A stretch of DNA of 64,000 nucleotides from Linum tenue (lineage: Eukaryota > Streptophyta > Magnoliopsida > Malpighiales > Linaceae). The stretch lies in NCBI GenBank assembly GCA_946122785.1, contig CAMGYJ010000005.1:64306200-64370199 (forward strand), read 5' to 3'. Every line of letters starts with the position of its first letter. Within the stretch, counting starts at the first letter, position 1. A model generated the notes under the pieces. The model made no database searches, was not told the DNA's origin, and saw only the letters and a list, made by a program, of their open reading frames with translations. Positions 21,779 through 32,223 of this stretch are shown here, in pieces. The position numbers and the translations under genes are program-made.

Positions 21779-23147
21779 ATGGCTCGTGATGGGAGTTCCT
21801 CTTCTCGTACCTATCACCCTCGCTTAAGCCACCGGACAAACACAAGGAAATCCAAATCAAAGTAGTTGTTGAATACCCTCATCCACCGTCATCTAATTCA
21901 CGTGTATCAAGGGGCCTACATTGAGATAATCAAGTCAATATCGAAGATGGCATTGAGCACACTGCTCATTAATTTTTGGAACATATGCCCGAGAAATTCA
22001 AGACCAAACTTCTGTGGCTTCAAGGATTACCATTACGCGAGAGTACATGTCTCAACTGGATACTATACGCACAACTTGGAATTGAGGATGCAATCCGCTC
22101 TAAAGTATAGAAGGTGGAATGGCTTAAGTTGCTATCTATTTAAGAAAATATTTATCGGGTGCTTGTTCTGGAGTTTATTAGCATGCTTACCATTTAAGAT
22201 ATGAGAGGCATTGCCGACTGTCGATCCGAGAATTCACTAGAGCAATGGATATTTATCCGACGGATTTTTTTGACTCACCAGATGAGTTTGCTACCTTGAC
22301 AAGGGAATCCGACTTCCCTTGTTTCAAGAGACTTTATGAAGCCGAAGTCAAGAGATATGATAGTTGACCTTGGGATGTTAAGCTATCAAAGGCTAGTTAG
22401 GTGAAACAGGAGTGGCTGCTCATTCACCACGTGATTGCTTGGTCTGTGGGTGGAATGAACCGGAACAAAGGCAACTTAACCGCCCGAGACGTCATCTTCT
22501 TTCATAGCATGCATCTAACCCGATCTCTTAATCTCGGTTTGGCTATCTTATCTATCTTCAAGCGTTAGGAAACGAAACATCGACTTGCCACACTTCATGG
22601 AGGAGTCTTTGTCACTCGTCTTTCCAAGTATCTCCAAGTCGACTTTGGGGCCGTGCAAATTCGATTGGATAGTAGGACCACTCCTATATCCTTCGAAGTC
22701 TTGAAGTCGAAACTCAAAGTCCTACACAAGAAGGAAGACAAAATTTGGGGAGTATGGGAACTTCCATTCCCAACAAATAATACGTTGGACATGGAGGGTA
22801 CCGTATTCCGTCTTCCGGAAGCTAGAATGGGGAGAGAACGAAGAAGATTGACAACCGAAGGAGATCAAGAGGAGAGTGAGTATGAAGGAGGAGAGGCTCC
22901 TATACCCAATCCTCAATCGGTTCACCCACCACTGGACAATGCATGGGACTATCGAGTTGAAGCAATGAAGCGGCAATCCTTCACAACCAAGAGCTGGAGA
23001 AGGAGCAAGAATCCATATTACGGCGTGCCTCCACGCGATCATGCCGAAGATGAACATTCCACCGAGGAGGCACCAGACCAATTTGATCACTTCACTCCCC
23101 TTGCACCACTACAGGAAGAAGATGAAGGATCCTCCAAGGAGGATTGA
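21779..23147 (+). pseudogene. Athila ORF1-like protein, decayed
   Basis: The ATG at 21779 (MARDGSSSS) starts a series of frames that together look like the Athila ORF1 / putative plant transposon protein family. Segments seen in order: HRHLIHVYQGAYIE (about 21885), NFCGFKDYHYA (about 22009), the helix-rich block with WLLIHHVIAWSVGGMN and NLTARDVIFFHSMHL (about 22412-22520), and a 22653-23147 open frame with a Pro/Glu-rich tail. Stops occur near 21863, 22204, 22366, 22401 and 22569. The role of this family is not settled; in full elements it lies between pol and the 3' LTR. Confidence 0.65.
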
Positions 23148-24698
23148 GTACTAAGCACTCAGGGCCTACGTTCTATCTTTTCTTTTTCTTTCTTTTTTCT
23201 TTATTTTTATTAAAACAATGTCTAATTATCGCTTTATTTTTGTTTTACTTTTCATACTTTAAATATTCTAGCACTAGTAGTATTAGTACTTATATTATAT
23301 ATTTTTTGTACCTTTAAGCAGTATTAGTACTTATATTATAGTATAAGTACTTATATTATATATTCTAGCACTACCACCTCTCTTATTCGCTTTATCGTTG
23401 TGAAAACCGCCAGAAAGACAAAGACCTACACTTACCTCCACCAACCCACAACCAATCATATGGTAACTTTCACGATCTTCTCTTATAAAACTCGCACATT
23501 GAGGACAATGTGTTTCTCAAGTGTGGGGGAATGTGTATAAATGTGTGAATGAATATTATGATTGGTTGAACCATAAATTGCTAGAATCCTCCCTCATTTA
23601 TGAATGTAAGGCGTTGATGAATACTTATGCGAGTGTGTCCTAGCAATTGTGTTTGCGTTTGTGGTGATTAATGGTTAAATGTGGAACCTTGAATGATATA
23701 CCCAAAAAATTTCAAATTTGAGGGTTCCAAATCCCGTGTCCCATGCCAAATCCTACTCAATATGATTTGATTTGTTAGATGATTGATATGTTGTGCTCAC
23801 CAGGTGATAGTTGCATGATTAGAGTATCCGTGTGTGGGTAATTTTACTATCTTCTTCCTATTTTGTGAGTCGATAATATATGCTATTATAGGATGAACAT
23901 GTGTGCGGGATTCTCTTGTTTGATTTTTGAACTTGAAGCTTTTAAAGATTCGTATTAGAGAAGAAAGACGAGAGAAAAATCTTTTGAAAATGAGGCTCAC
24001 GTGAGAGGCAACCAATCCTCATGGATTCAGACTGCACTTTGAGGATATGCTTGGGGATCGGATAGCTTTACCGCGTCCCGGCCATCTTTTACTACTTACC
24101 ATCCCCCAAGCATCTTTCCTCCTCACGGAATGGTATATGCCAAAGTACAAAGTACTTTTTAGCGATTAATGAGACCTCAACTCTCATTTGTACCCAACAT
24201 GTGTGGTAACCCAATGTGGAGTGCAGGCTGGAAACTGGTGCTCGGTGTAATTCGGATCCGCCTATCAACTTCCCTACATGTGACCTTGAAAGGGAAGGCT
24301 ATGATTCATTCGCTCGTGATCCTGAGGGAGAGATGCTTGTTTGCAAAAAAATTGTAAAAGCTTGGTGCAATGTGCGTCAACTTTGAAAAGGGATACCAAT
24401 AAACGAAAACTCTTAACCGTAAGATAGAATAAAAAGCACCTTCGAGAGTTCTTGTACTTATTTCTGTTAGAGAATCCCTCGGAGTACACCTTGAATGTTC
24501 AGCCTAAGGTAGTATGTATGTTCCTCACCCGAGAGTGTGTTCTTGCACAGTAGGAAGATAGTAACCTGCATTCATCTCCACCTACTTTTCTTTATGCAAT
24601 GAATAACTGGAGTGCATTCCCCATTGATTTGTCTATCATGTTGCATTAGGTTTGAGTAGGTTGCTTGGGGCAATCAAATGCCTAAGTGTGGGGGAGTT
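23148..24698 (+). other. Athila 3' untranslated region with polypurine tract
   Basis: No gene. AT-rich with a duplicated TAGTACTTATATTATA-type block near 23282-23360. AAGTGTGGGGGA occurs at about 23520 and again at about 24684, where GTGTGGGGGAGTT immediately precedes the 3' LTR and is the likely polypurine tract. Short open frames here have no recognisable features. Confidence 0.6.
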
Positions 24699-26252
24699 TG
24701 ATAACACCTAAATTGGTGTTATTTACCCTTCATATTAAGGTTTGCTTCGTGTCAATTCATGTGTTTAAATGCTTAAACATCATCAATTGCATCCCTATTT
24801 CGTTCCCATTTGAATTTGATGTGATTTTCGGGTGTATTAGACGATATATGCGATTAGGTACAAAACAAGGTCACAAGTGTAGCAAGGGGGCAGGAGACTG
24901 TAGATGGCTTGGAAGCTGAAGATCACGGCTGGGAACATAGACCACGAACTCAAGCTGAAGATTGTGGCCGTGAATTGGAGGGCTTAGTGCGCAAACTTCA
25001 AGGGGTAAGGAGCCAAGGAGAAACAGAGAGTTTCCCCAGTCGAATCACGACCACATCAATTTCATACCGCGAGGAAGATAGCGGTCGCGGCTCGTGGATC
25101 GCGACCACGAAGTTAGCCCGCGATCTCCTCATTTCTGAAGGCCATGATGATAGTGTTTCAAGATCGCGGCTTCACTTCTAAAGATCACGACCGCGATCTC
25201 TGTGCTTCTAGCGGCGAACTTCTCCATCCCCAGATTGCCAATAAATAGAAGACCACTCTCTCCTTTTTACGAGAGCTGATTTTGAGAGAAATTTATGTTT
25301 TTAGGGAGAGAGAAGAGAGAGAATCTGAAGGAGGAGAAGGGAGGAGAAGAAGTAGAAGGAGCTAGAAGAGAGGGAGCATCTTCCTCAACTCAAGTCTTCT
25401 TCAATTTCTTCTATGTTTTTTCTTCCCTGTTTTATGGAGTAGTCATTTAAGGTACTAGCGGTTCTAAACCTCAAACCCTATTTTAGGGTTTATTATGTAT
25501 GTATGTATGTATATTTTACGGTTTGAATGTATGAATGTGTTTATCTATTTGATTCTATTGCTATTATATCATTGATTGTGTTTGGGTAAGTCGCACTAAT
25601 CTTCTCTATTAGGCTACTTTATGCTTCTACGCTGGGTATGGAATTCTAGGGTTAGACAGGTATGCTCCATCAAGCAAATCATGATAGATGTATGAATAGG
25701 GACCTATGGTGGTTGAGGCGAGTGAACCCCTATCGTAGGTTAGCCTTCCTGGATACAACCCGAGATAAAACCTCGGTGTGGACGGTGGATAGTGTCCAAT
25801 GAAATGAGCAATGAGCTTAATGCCCCAGATACGATAGCCTAGATCGAGGTGACTATATATGGGTTTAGGGGAGGCGTGTGGATAACCACGAAAACCCATG
25901 GAAAAGAGCTCTCTCACCACATTCGATAACCATAAGTATCTATACATGCATAGTAACCATAAGCTAGGAGGAGGATTACTCCCTCAAAGTACCTGCTTTT
26001 AGCTTTGATCAATCTCTAGTTTAGTTATCTCCTCTAGTCCTCCACTCAAACCTCCAAACTGATTAACTAATTAGCAACAAGGTGGGAAGTAGGCTAGGGT
26101 ACAAGGATCCGAGTAAAATACAAACTTGATTACCACTATACGACAATGCCATCATAGGTTAAACTTGGTTTAGGATGGGGTAGTTATTGACACGTGCTAA
26201 CCATTAACAATAATCTGCAAACTGCACGGATCAAAGTGATCAACTCTTAACA
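24699..26252 (+). mobile_element. Athila-like 3' LTR
   Basis: Starts TGATAACACC after the polypurine tract and ends near TTAACA at 26252. Its last 280 bases match the 5' LTR remnant at 1522-1798. The length is about 1.55 kb, normal for the group. The stretch 24930-25215 carries repeated GATCACG/CGCGATC-type palindromic words. The sequence at 25230-25270 (CCAATAAATAGAAGACC followed by pyrimidines) could hold the promoter. A related orphan copy is at 46742-46880. Confidence 0.8.
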
Positions 26253-28185
26253 ACCCCTACGCCGACAATAATCAATTTGGGTCGCCTTAATTATTTAGGT
26301 CTTGGTCCTTAACCTAGTTTGATTTGATTTGGGTTTTCCGTACGTAATCATCAATCCAACCGTTCATTTATTAATGTCGAACCTGAACCCAACTATTTAG
26401 GTATTACAGTATTGTTGAAACGATTGTAGTGGATGTTCGTTTTTAATATTTCTAGTATTATTTCTTAGATGAAGAGTTCTCTTCTCTGCATCTCATTTCG
26501 TTTCAATGTCTTAATGAATTGAATTGAACTCGATATGTTCTATTATAAAGTAGGAATATAGCTTAACAATATGAAGAAGCAAATAACAAGAAATTAAGGA
26601 AAAATTATATGAAGACTACTTAGCGTACAGAATTAGAAAAGCAGCAGCTAACGTTGGTCTATAATGGTTTGTTTATCCTAACAATTAGTTTTTCTCACTC
26701 GAGCTTCTTTTCTTCTGAATTCTTCTGCCAGCTTGGGAAGCTCTTCGGCTGTTGTTTAGCATAGGTTTCTCTTAGGAAGCCCGGGTACTAGGAACACGAC
26801 CGTGTTTCCCATGTCGAGCACATTTGGTAGAGAAGCGGGAAAACACGAGCAAAGTGGAAACAAGAAACACGGCCGTGTGTTCTGCTTGCTATGACCGTGT
26901 TTCTCCCCATCCGAGACTTGAGTGGAGCGGTTGACCTAGTCAAAGCATGGGCAACAGCAAAACACGAGCGTGTTCGCGTCCGTGTTTTGCCTATTTTCGA
27001 ACTAAATTGGCATATTCGAGCCTTTTGGACGGGATCCGACTTTTGAGAGAAAAAGTGACGAAGAACAAGTCCTCTGAGCTATTTGAAGCTGAGATATCGC
27101 CATTGAAGCTCGGATTTCATCCTTTGAAGTGAAGATTGACATCTTAGAGCAAATTATACACATCATTATGAGTATGATCACTTTAATATTTGTTTTCCTC
27201 TCTCTCTCTCTCTGTCTCACTAGAGTAAACCCCCTTCCCACTTGAGTACGAAGAAACCTAGTTCTATTTGTTTGGAATCTTGGTTGTATGAACCTTTGGA
27301 TTCTATATTGATTGGTTATAATCAATTGAGGCATGATTTATGCTTTGACCTAAGAGAGATAGAATCTAGTTAGGTTAAGAGAGTCACGTCAATTGATAGT
27401 AGGGGTTTAATTGTACGAGAGTCCGTCAATTCCCTACTTTGTACGAGAATTTATTCCATTAGTCGAGATGTTTGTGTATTGTCTTAGCAATTTACTCCAG
27501 TGGAGGTCAGTTGCCCACCTGTTACTTTGTCTAAGAAGGCTAGGTGAGTTTAAGAGATTCCAATCTAGTATCGGATCTTCCGTAGTATAATCACCATTTA
27601 AACGACTGAAGGGAATTACAACTTGGACCTCATTGAGGAGGTAAGGGGATACATACCTGAGTGATCTTTCTTGCATTTCAAAGCCGGAACAATTTACTTG
27701 CTTTCTTTTCTTTTGGCTTACAATCATTACGCTCAAAATCGTTCGCTAGTCAGACAATCTAAACCGAACCCACTTACTGCAGTCCCTTACAGTGGTTATA
27801 GTTGGTCACTGTAAGGATTGTTGTGTTTTAGTGAGTCACTTATCCATTAGAAGATTTCTGGGTCCGCAACAGACGACGATAGAGACCACAATGAAAAGAT
27901 GCAGAAATCGCTTTCCTTGGTTTGAGTGAGTAGAGTTTTCCGATTGAAATTATTAAATTTTATTTTATTTTGTTAATTATGTTATTTTATTTTTTTATTC
28001 TTAATGAATCCTATTGTTACGGTAACAAGACCGAAGGTGTGTGAATTGTGATGCTTCAGAGACCAACATTTGGGATGTTTCTGGCCGCTAATCAAATCCA
28101 TTACCATGCAAAAGATCTGAAGCCCAATGGGTCGCCGTAAGACCAATGTTTACGGGGGAAACCGCTGGAACCGCACATTCTTATT
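26253..28185. other. Repeat debris upstream of the first host gene
   Basis: No gene recognised. Around 26790-26990 short palindromes such as ACACGGCCGTGT and AACACGACCGTGTTT recur four times, a composition seen in LTRs of Athila/Tat-type elements. A CT microsatellite lies near 27195-27212. The 27430-27740 region is open on the minus strand but has no known domain. The proximal 300 bases may be promoter of the gene at 28486. Confidence 0.4.
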
Positions 28186-28485
28186 CGTAACACCATTCGA
28201 AATAACGAGTAATTACAGCTAGCCAGTTGCAAGCTTGTTGCTTAGCTTTCCCTAGTAACTTACCCACGCATTCGTCCCCACCGCTCAATATTACAAAAGC
28301 TCTCACCGTCTCCCATGAACAACAAAACAAAGTAGAGGATAAAATGTCCGCCGAATGAAAGGTTCAAAAGACACCAACTCTCCCTAGCAGCTACAACACC
28401 TCCAGCTGAAAAAGAACCGGCCGTCGCAACGGCAGCCTTGGCCTCTTTCCCTTCGCTGCCTCTCTACACCTCTCTCTCCACCAAC

Positions 28486-29387
28486 ATGATTGCTCTCAAA
28501 GGCATTGGAGCTGCTTCCTTCACTCCAACAAAGCAACCATTTCTCCGCACCAAAAGACTAGCAACTCCAAGGAGCTATTCGCTTCTCTGCCTCTCCAAGT
28601 CCGGCGACTCTGATACCGATTCCACTTCAGAATCTTCAGAAGGTGGTGGTGGTGGAGACACCCGCCGGCAAGAGTTACTCGCCAGAATAGCTATGCTCCA
28701 GACCGAGAAGGTCCGCCTCACAGATTACTTGGATGAGAGATCCGATTACCTCACTCAGTTCGCCGAAGAGGCCAACGCGGAGATCGACAAGATTGGAGAG
28801 GATGCCCTCACCCGCCTCGACGAAGCCAGTTCCAGGGTCTGTGAGAACAAGAAAGATTGGTCTTTCTAAAGTCCGATACTCAGTTTTTGCTGATCACCCA
28901 CTTTCTTATTTTTCAGATAATGGAGAAAATAGAGAGCCGCATGCAAGCATTCGAGGAATCTGCAGAAATGGAAAAGGCAGAGATAGAAGACAAGGAAAGC
29001 AAATTGGCGGACTTCGAGGGACAGATGGATAAGGATCGTAATGAAGGGCTCTTCTTTGAGAACCTGGGGATGATGGGACAGAAAGCAGCGCCTGCCGTTG
29101 ATAAAACAAAGGCACAAGAAGAAGTGCAGAAGATCAAAGATCTGGCCAAAGCAAAAGCTGAATCAGCGGCTAGAAAGAACATTTACCTTGCTCTAATTGC
29201 AATCCTGGTCTTTACCATCGCAGAATCTGTGATAACAACCCCTTCACCAGAATGGCGGAAAATTGCAGTTCTTGGAGCAATCTTAGTTGGGTTGATCACT
29301 CAGGTCACATACGAGCAGAGCTTGTCATCATCATCAGACGCACAAAACCTAGAACAGAAGGATAAGGCTGACAAAGAAGAGCAATGA
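28486..29387 (+). CDS. Chloroplast-type coiled-coil membrane protein, unknown function
   Basis: Two exons: 28486-28836 and 28917-29387, joined over an 80-base GT-AG intron, giving 273 residues. I chose the ATG at 28486; the frame is open further upstream but has no ATG. The N terminus is rich in Ser, Thr and Arg with few acidic residues, as in a plastid transit peptide (to about residue 45). A long coiled coil (about 60-190, with RQELLARIAMLQTEKVRLTD and the acidic segment DEASSRIMEKIESRMQAFEE across the splice) precedes two predicted membrane helices (about 206-223 and 234-251). It is probably an envelope or thylakoid protein. I recall a similar Arabidopsis protein next to the PPR/OCTOPUS pair (perhaps At3g09050) but cannot confirm it. 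The frame is intact. The last 38 codons start a downstream tandem array. Confidence 0.85.
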
Positions 29388-32092
29388 CTAATGGCTTCAG
29401 TGTGAATATAGCATGAGTTATTAGACCCAAGTGTGACACTTGCAACTTGAGCTTGATACGTCCAGCAAATTTCTGTAGCATCACATTTCTTGTATCTTGG
29501 TGAAATTACTCACAACACCAAGTACCATGTAACCGAAGTTACAATGCAGCAATGCATATTGTACAGGTTTTCATAGTTAGTAGGCATTAGAAAATGCATT
29601 ACCAGCTTTCATAGTCGTTTTTTAATTCTGTATAAATTAATCATCATGGTTCGTTCATATACATGATGCTGCAGCCATGCAGTGAAGTTGCAGCGATGTT
29701 AAACCTGGAACGAAAAAAAGCTCACGGGTTGAAAGCTAATAGGTTTTTCAGAGTTAACGATTCAGAATTTATGGGCAAAAAACAACTATTATCCCACTCC
29801 ACACAATAATAGAGATTAGAGGCTAGAAGTTTTTCCACTAGATACTCACCAAATTTCTTGAGGCCTCAGTGTATATCATCTGTATAATTGTCTGACCCCT
29901 GCAAACTGCATGATTAGATTAGAAACACTGTTAGAAACAAGATAAGACCTTTTGTAAAAGAATTTTTTGAATATGTTGAATCGATTGAAATTGAGGAGCA
30001 ATCTTAGTCGAGCTGATCACTCGGTTCACCAACGAGCAGAGCTTGTCATCATCATCAGACATACAAAAGCTAGAGCAGAAGGAAAAGGCTGGCAAATAAG
30101 AGCAATGACTAATGGATTCAGTGTGAAAATAGCATGAGTTTTTTATTTTTTTGGGAAAGTGAATTTAGCATGAGTTAATAGACCCAAGTGTGCCACTTGC
30201 AACTTGAGCTTGATACGCCCAGCAAATTTCTGTAGCATCACATTTCTTGTATCTTGGTGAAATTACTCGCAACACCAAGTACCATGTAACCGAAGTTACA
30301 ATGCAGCGATGCATATTGTAAAGGCATTAGAAAATGCATTGCCAGTTTTCATAGTCGTTTTTGAATTCTGTATGCATTAATCATCGGGGTTCGTTCATAT
30401 ACATGATGCTGCACCCATGTGGGTGAAGTTGCAACAGAGTTAAACCTAGAAGGATAAAAGGTTCACGAGTTGAAAGCTAATAGGATTTTCAGAGTTAACG
30501 ATTCAGAATTTATGGGCCCAAAACAACGATTATCCCACTCCACACAATAATAGAGCTTAGAGGCTAGTAGTTTTTCCACTAGATACTCACCAAATTTCTT
30601 GAGGCCTCAGTGTCTATCATCTGTATAATTGTCTGGCCCCAGCAAACTGTATGATCAGATTAGAAACACTGTTAGAAACAAGATAAGACCTTTTGTAAAA
30701 GAATTTTTTGAATATGTTGAATCGATATAAATTGAGGAGCAATCTTAGTCGGGCTGATCACTCAGTTCGCCAACGAGCAGAACTTGTCATCATCATCAGA
30801 CATACAAAAGCTAGAGCAGAAGGAAAAGGCTGGCAAATGAGAGCAATGATGGATTCAGTGCGAAAATACCATGAGTTTTTTTTTTTTTTTTGGAAAGTGA
30901 ATTTAGCATGAGTTAATAGACCCAAGTGTGACACTTGCAAATTGAGTTTGATACGCCCAGCAAATTTCTGTAGCATCATATATCTTGTATCTTGGTGAAA
31001 TTACTCACAACACCAAGTACCATGTAAACGAAGTTACAACGCAGCGATGCACTTTGTAAAGTTTTTCATAGTTAGTAAGCATTAGAAAATGAATTACCAG
31101 TTTTCATAGTCGTTTCTGAATTCTGTATGCATTAATCATCAGGGTTCGTTCATATACGTGATGCTTCAGCCGTGTGGTTGAAGTTGCAGCAGAGTTAAAC
31201 AGGGAAGGAAAAAAAGGTCACGAGTTGAAAGCTAATAGGATTTTCAGAGTAAACAATTCAGAAACGAGACTTATGGGCCCAAAACAAAGGTGATCCCCCT
31301 TCACAATGCATAATCAGATTAGAAACATTGTTAGAAACAAGATAAAACCTTTGCCAATAGACATTTTTGAATATGTTGAATCGATAAAAATTGAGGAGCA
31401 CTCTTAGTCTAGCTGATCACTCAGTTTGCCTACTAGCAGAGCTTGTCATCAGCATCACACATACAAAAGCTAGAGCAGAAGGAAAAGGCTGTCAAATAAG
31501 AGCAATGACTAATAGCTTCAGTGTGAATATAGCATGAGTTAATAGACCCAAGTGTGTGACACTTGCAACTTGAGTTTGATATGCACAGCAAATTTCTGTA
31601 GCATCCATTTCTTGTATCTTGGTAAATTACTCACAACACCACGTCACATGTAACCGAAGTTGCAACGCAGAGATGCTTTTTGTAAAGTTCGCCCAGTTTG
31701 TAGGCATTAGAAAATGCATTACCAGTTTGCATTGTCGTTTCTGAATTATCTGTGCATTGATCATCAGGGTTAGTTCATACACATCATGATGCAGCCATGT
31801 GGGCAGAGTTGAACCTGGAAGGAAAAAAAGCACAAGAGTTGAAAGCTTATATTCAAAAACGAGAATTATGGGCCTAAAACAACAATTCTCCCACTTCACA
31901 CAATAATAGAGCTTAGATGCTAGTGATTTTCTACTAGATATCTCACCAAATTTCCAGAGGCCTCAGTGTAATATCATCTATATAATTGTTTGACCCTGCA
32001 TACTGCATAATCAGATTAGAAACACTGTTAAAAACAATATAAAACCTTTGCTAAAAGACTACTTTGACTACGTTGAACAGATAGAAATTGAG
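29274..32092 (+). repeat. Four-copy tandem array of gene 3' end (units of about 0.7 kb)
   Basis: Units begin GGAGCAATCTTAG at 29274, 29995 and 30736 (GGAGCACTCTTAG at 31395) and the array ends near 32092; lengths are about 721, 741, 659 and 698. Each unit holds the last 114 bases of the coding region, the 3' untranslated region and downstream sequence. The copy at 29274 is the true gene end. Copies 2 to 4 keep an open frame of similar length to a TAA or TGA but lack the rest of the gene. A T run (about 30870-30890) marks one copy. There is no other gene in this 2.7 kb. Confidence 0.9.
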
Positions 32093-32223
32093 AGTGAGAC
32101 AAAAACATGAAACATCTTCCCACGAAAACACAATGGTGGACTCTTCTCTTTCACTGACTAGAACTATGAACTATCAGACATAACGAACTTACATATCCAT
32201 GTTTTCGTCAGGTCAAGAACAAT

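Noticed and set aside
25627..25947. 106-codon minus-strand frame in the Athila 3' LTR
   Set aside because: It lies within the LTR, is antisense, and has no domain.
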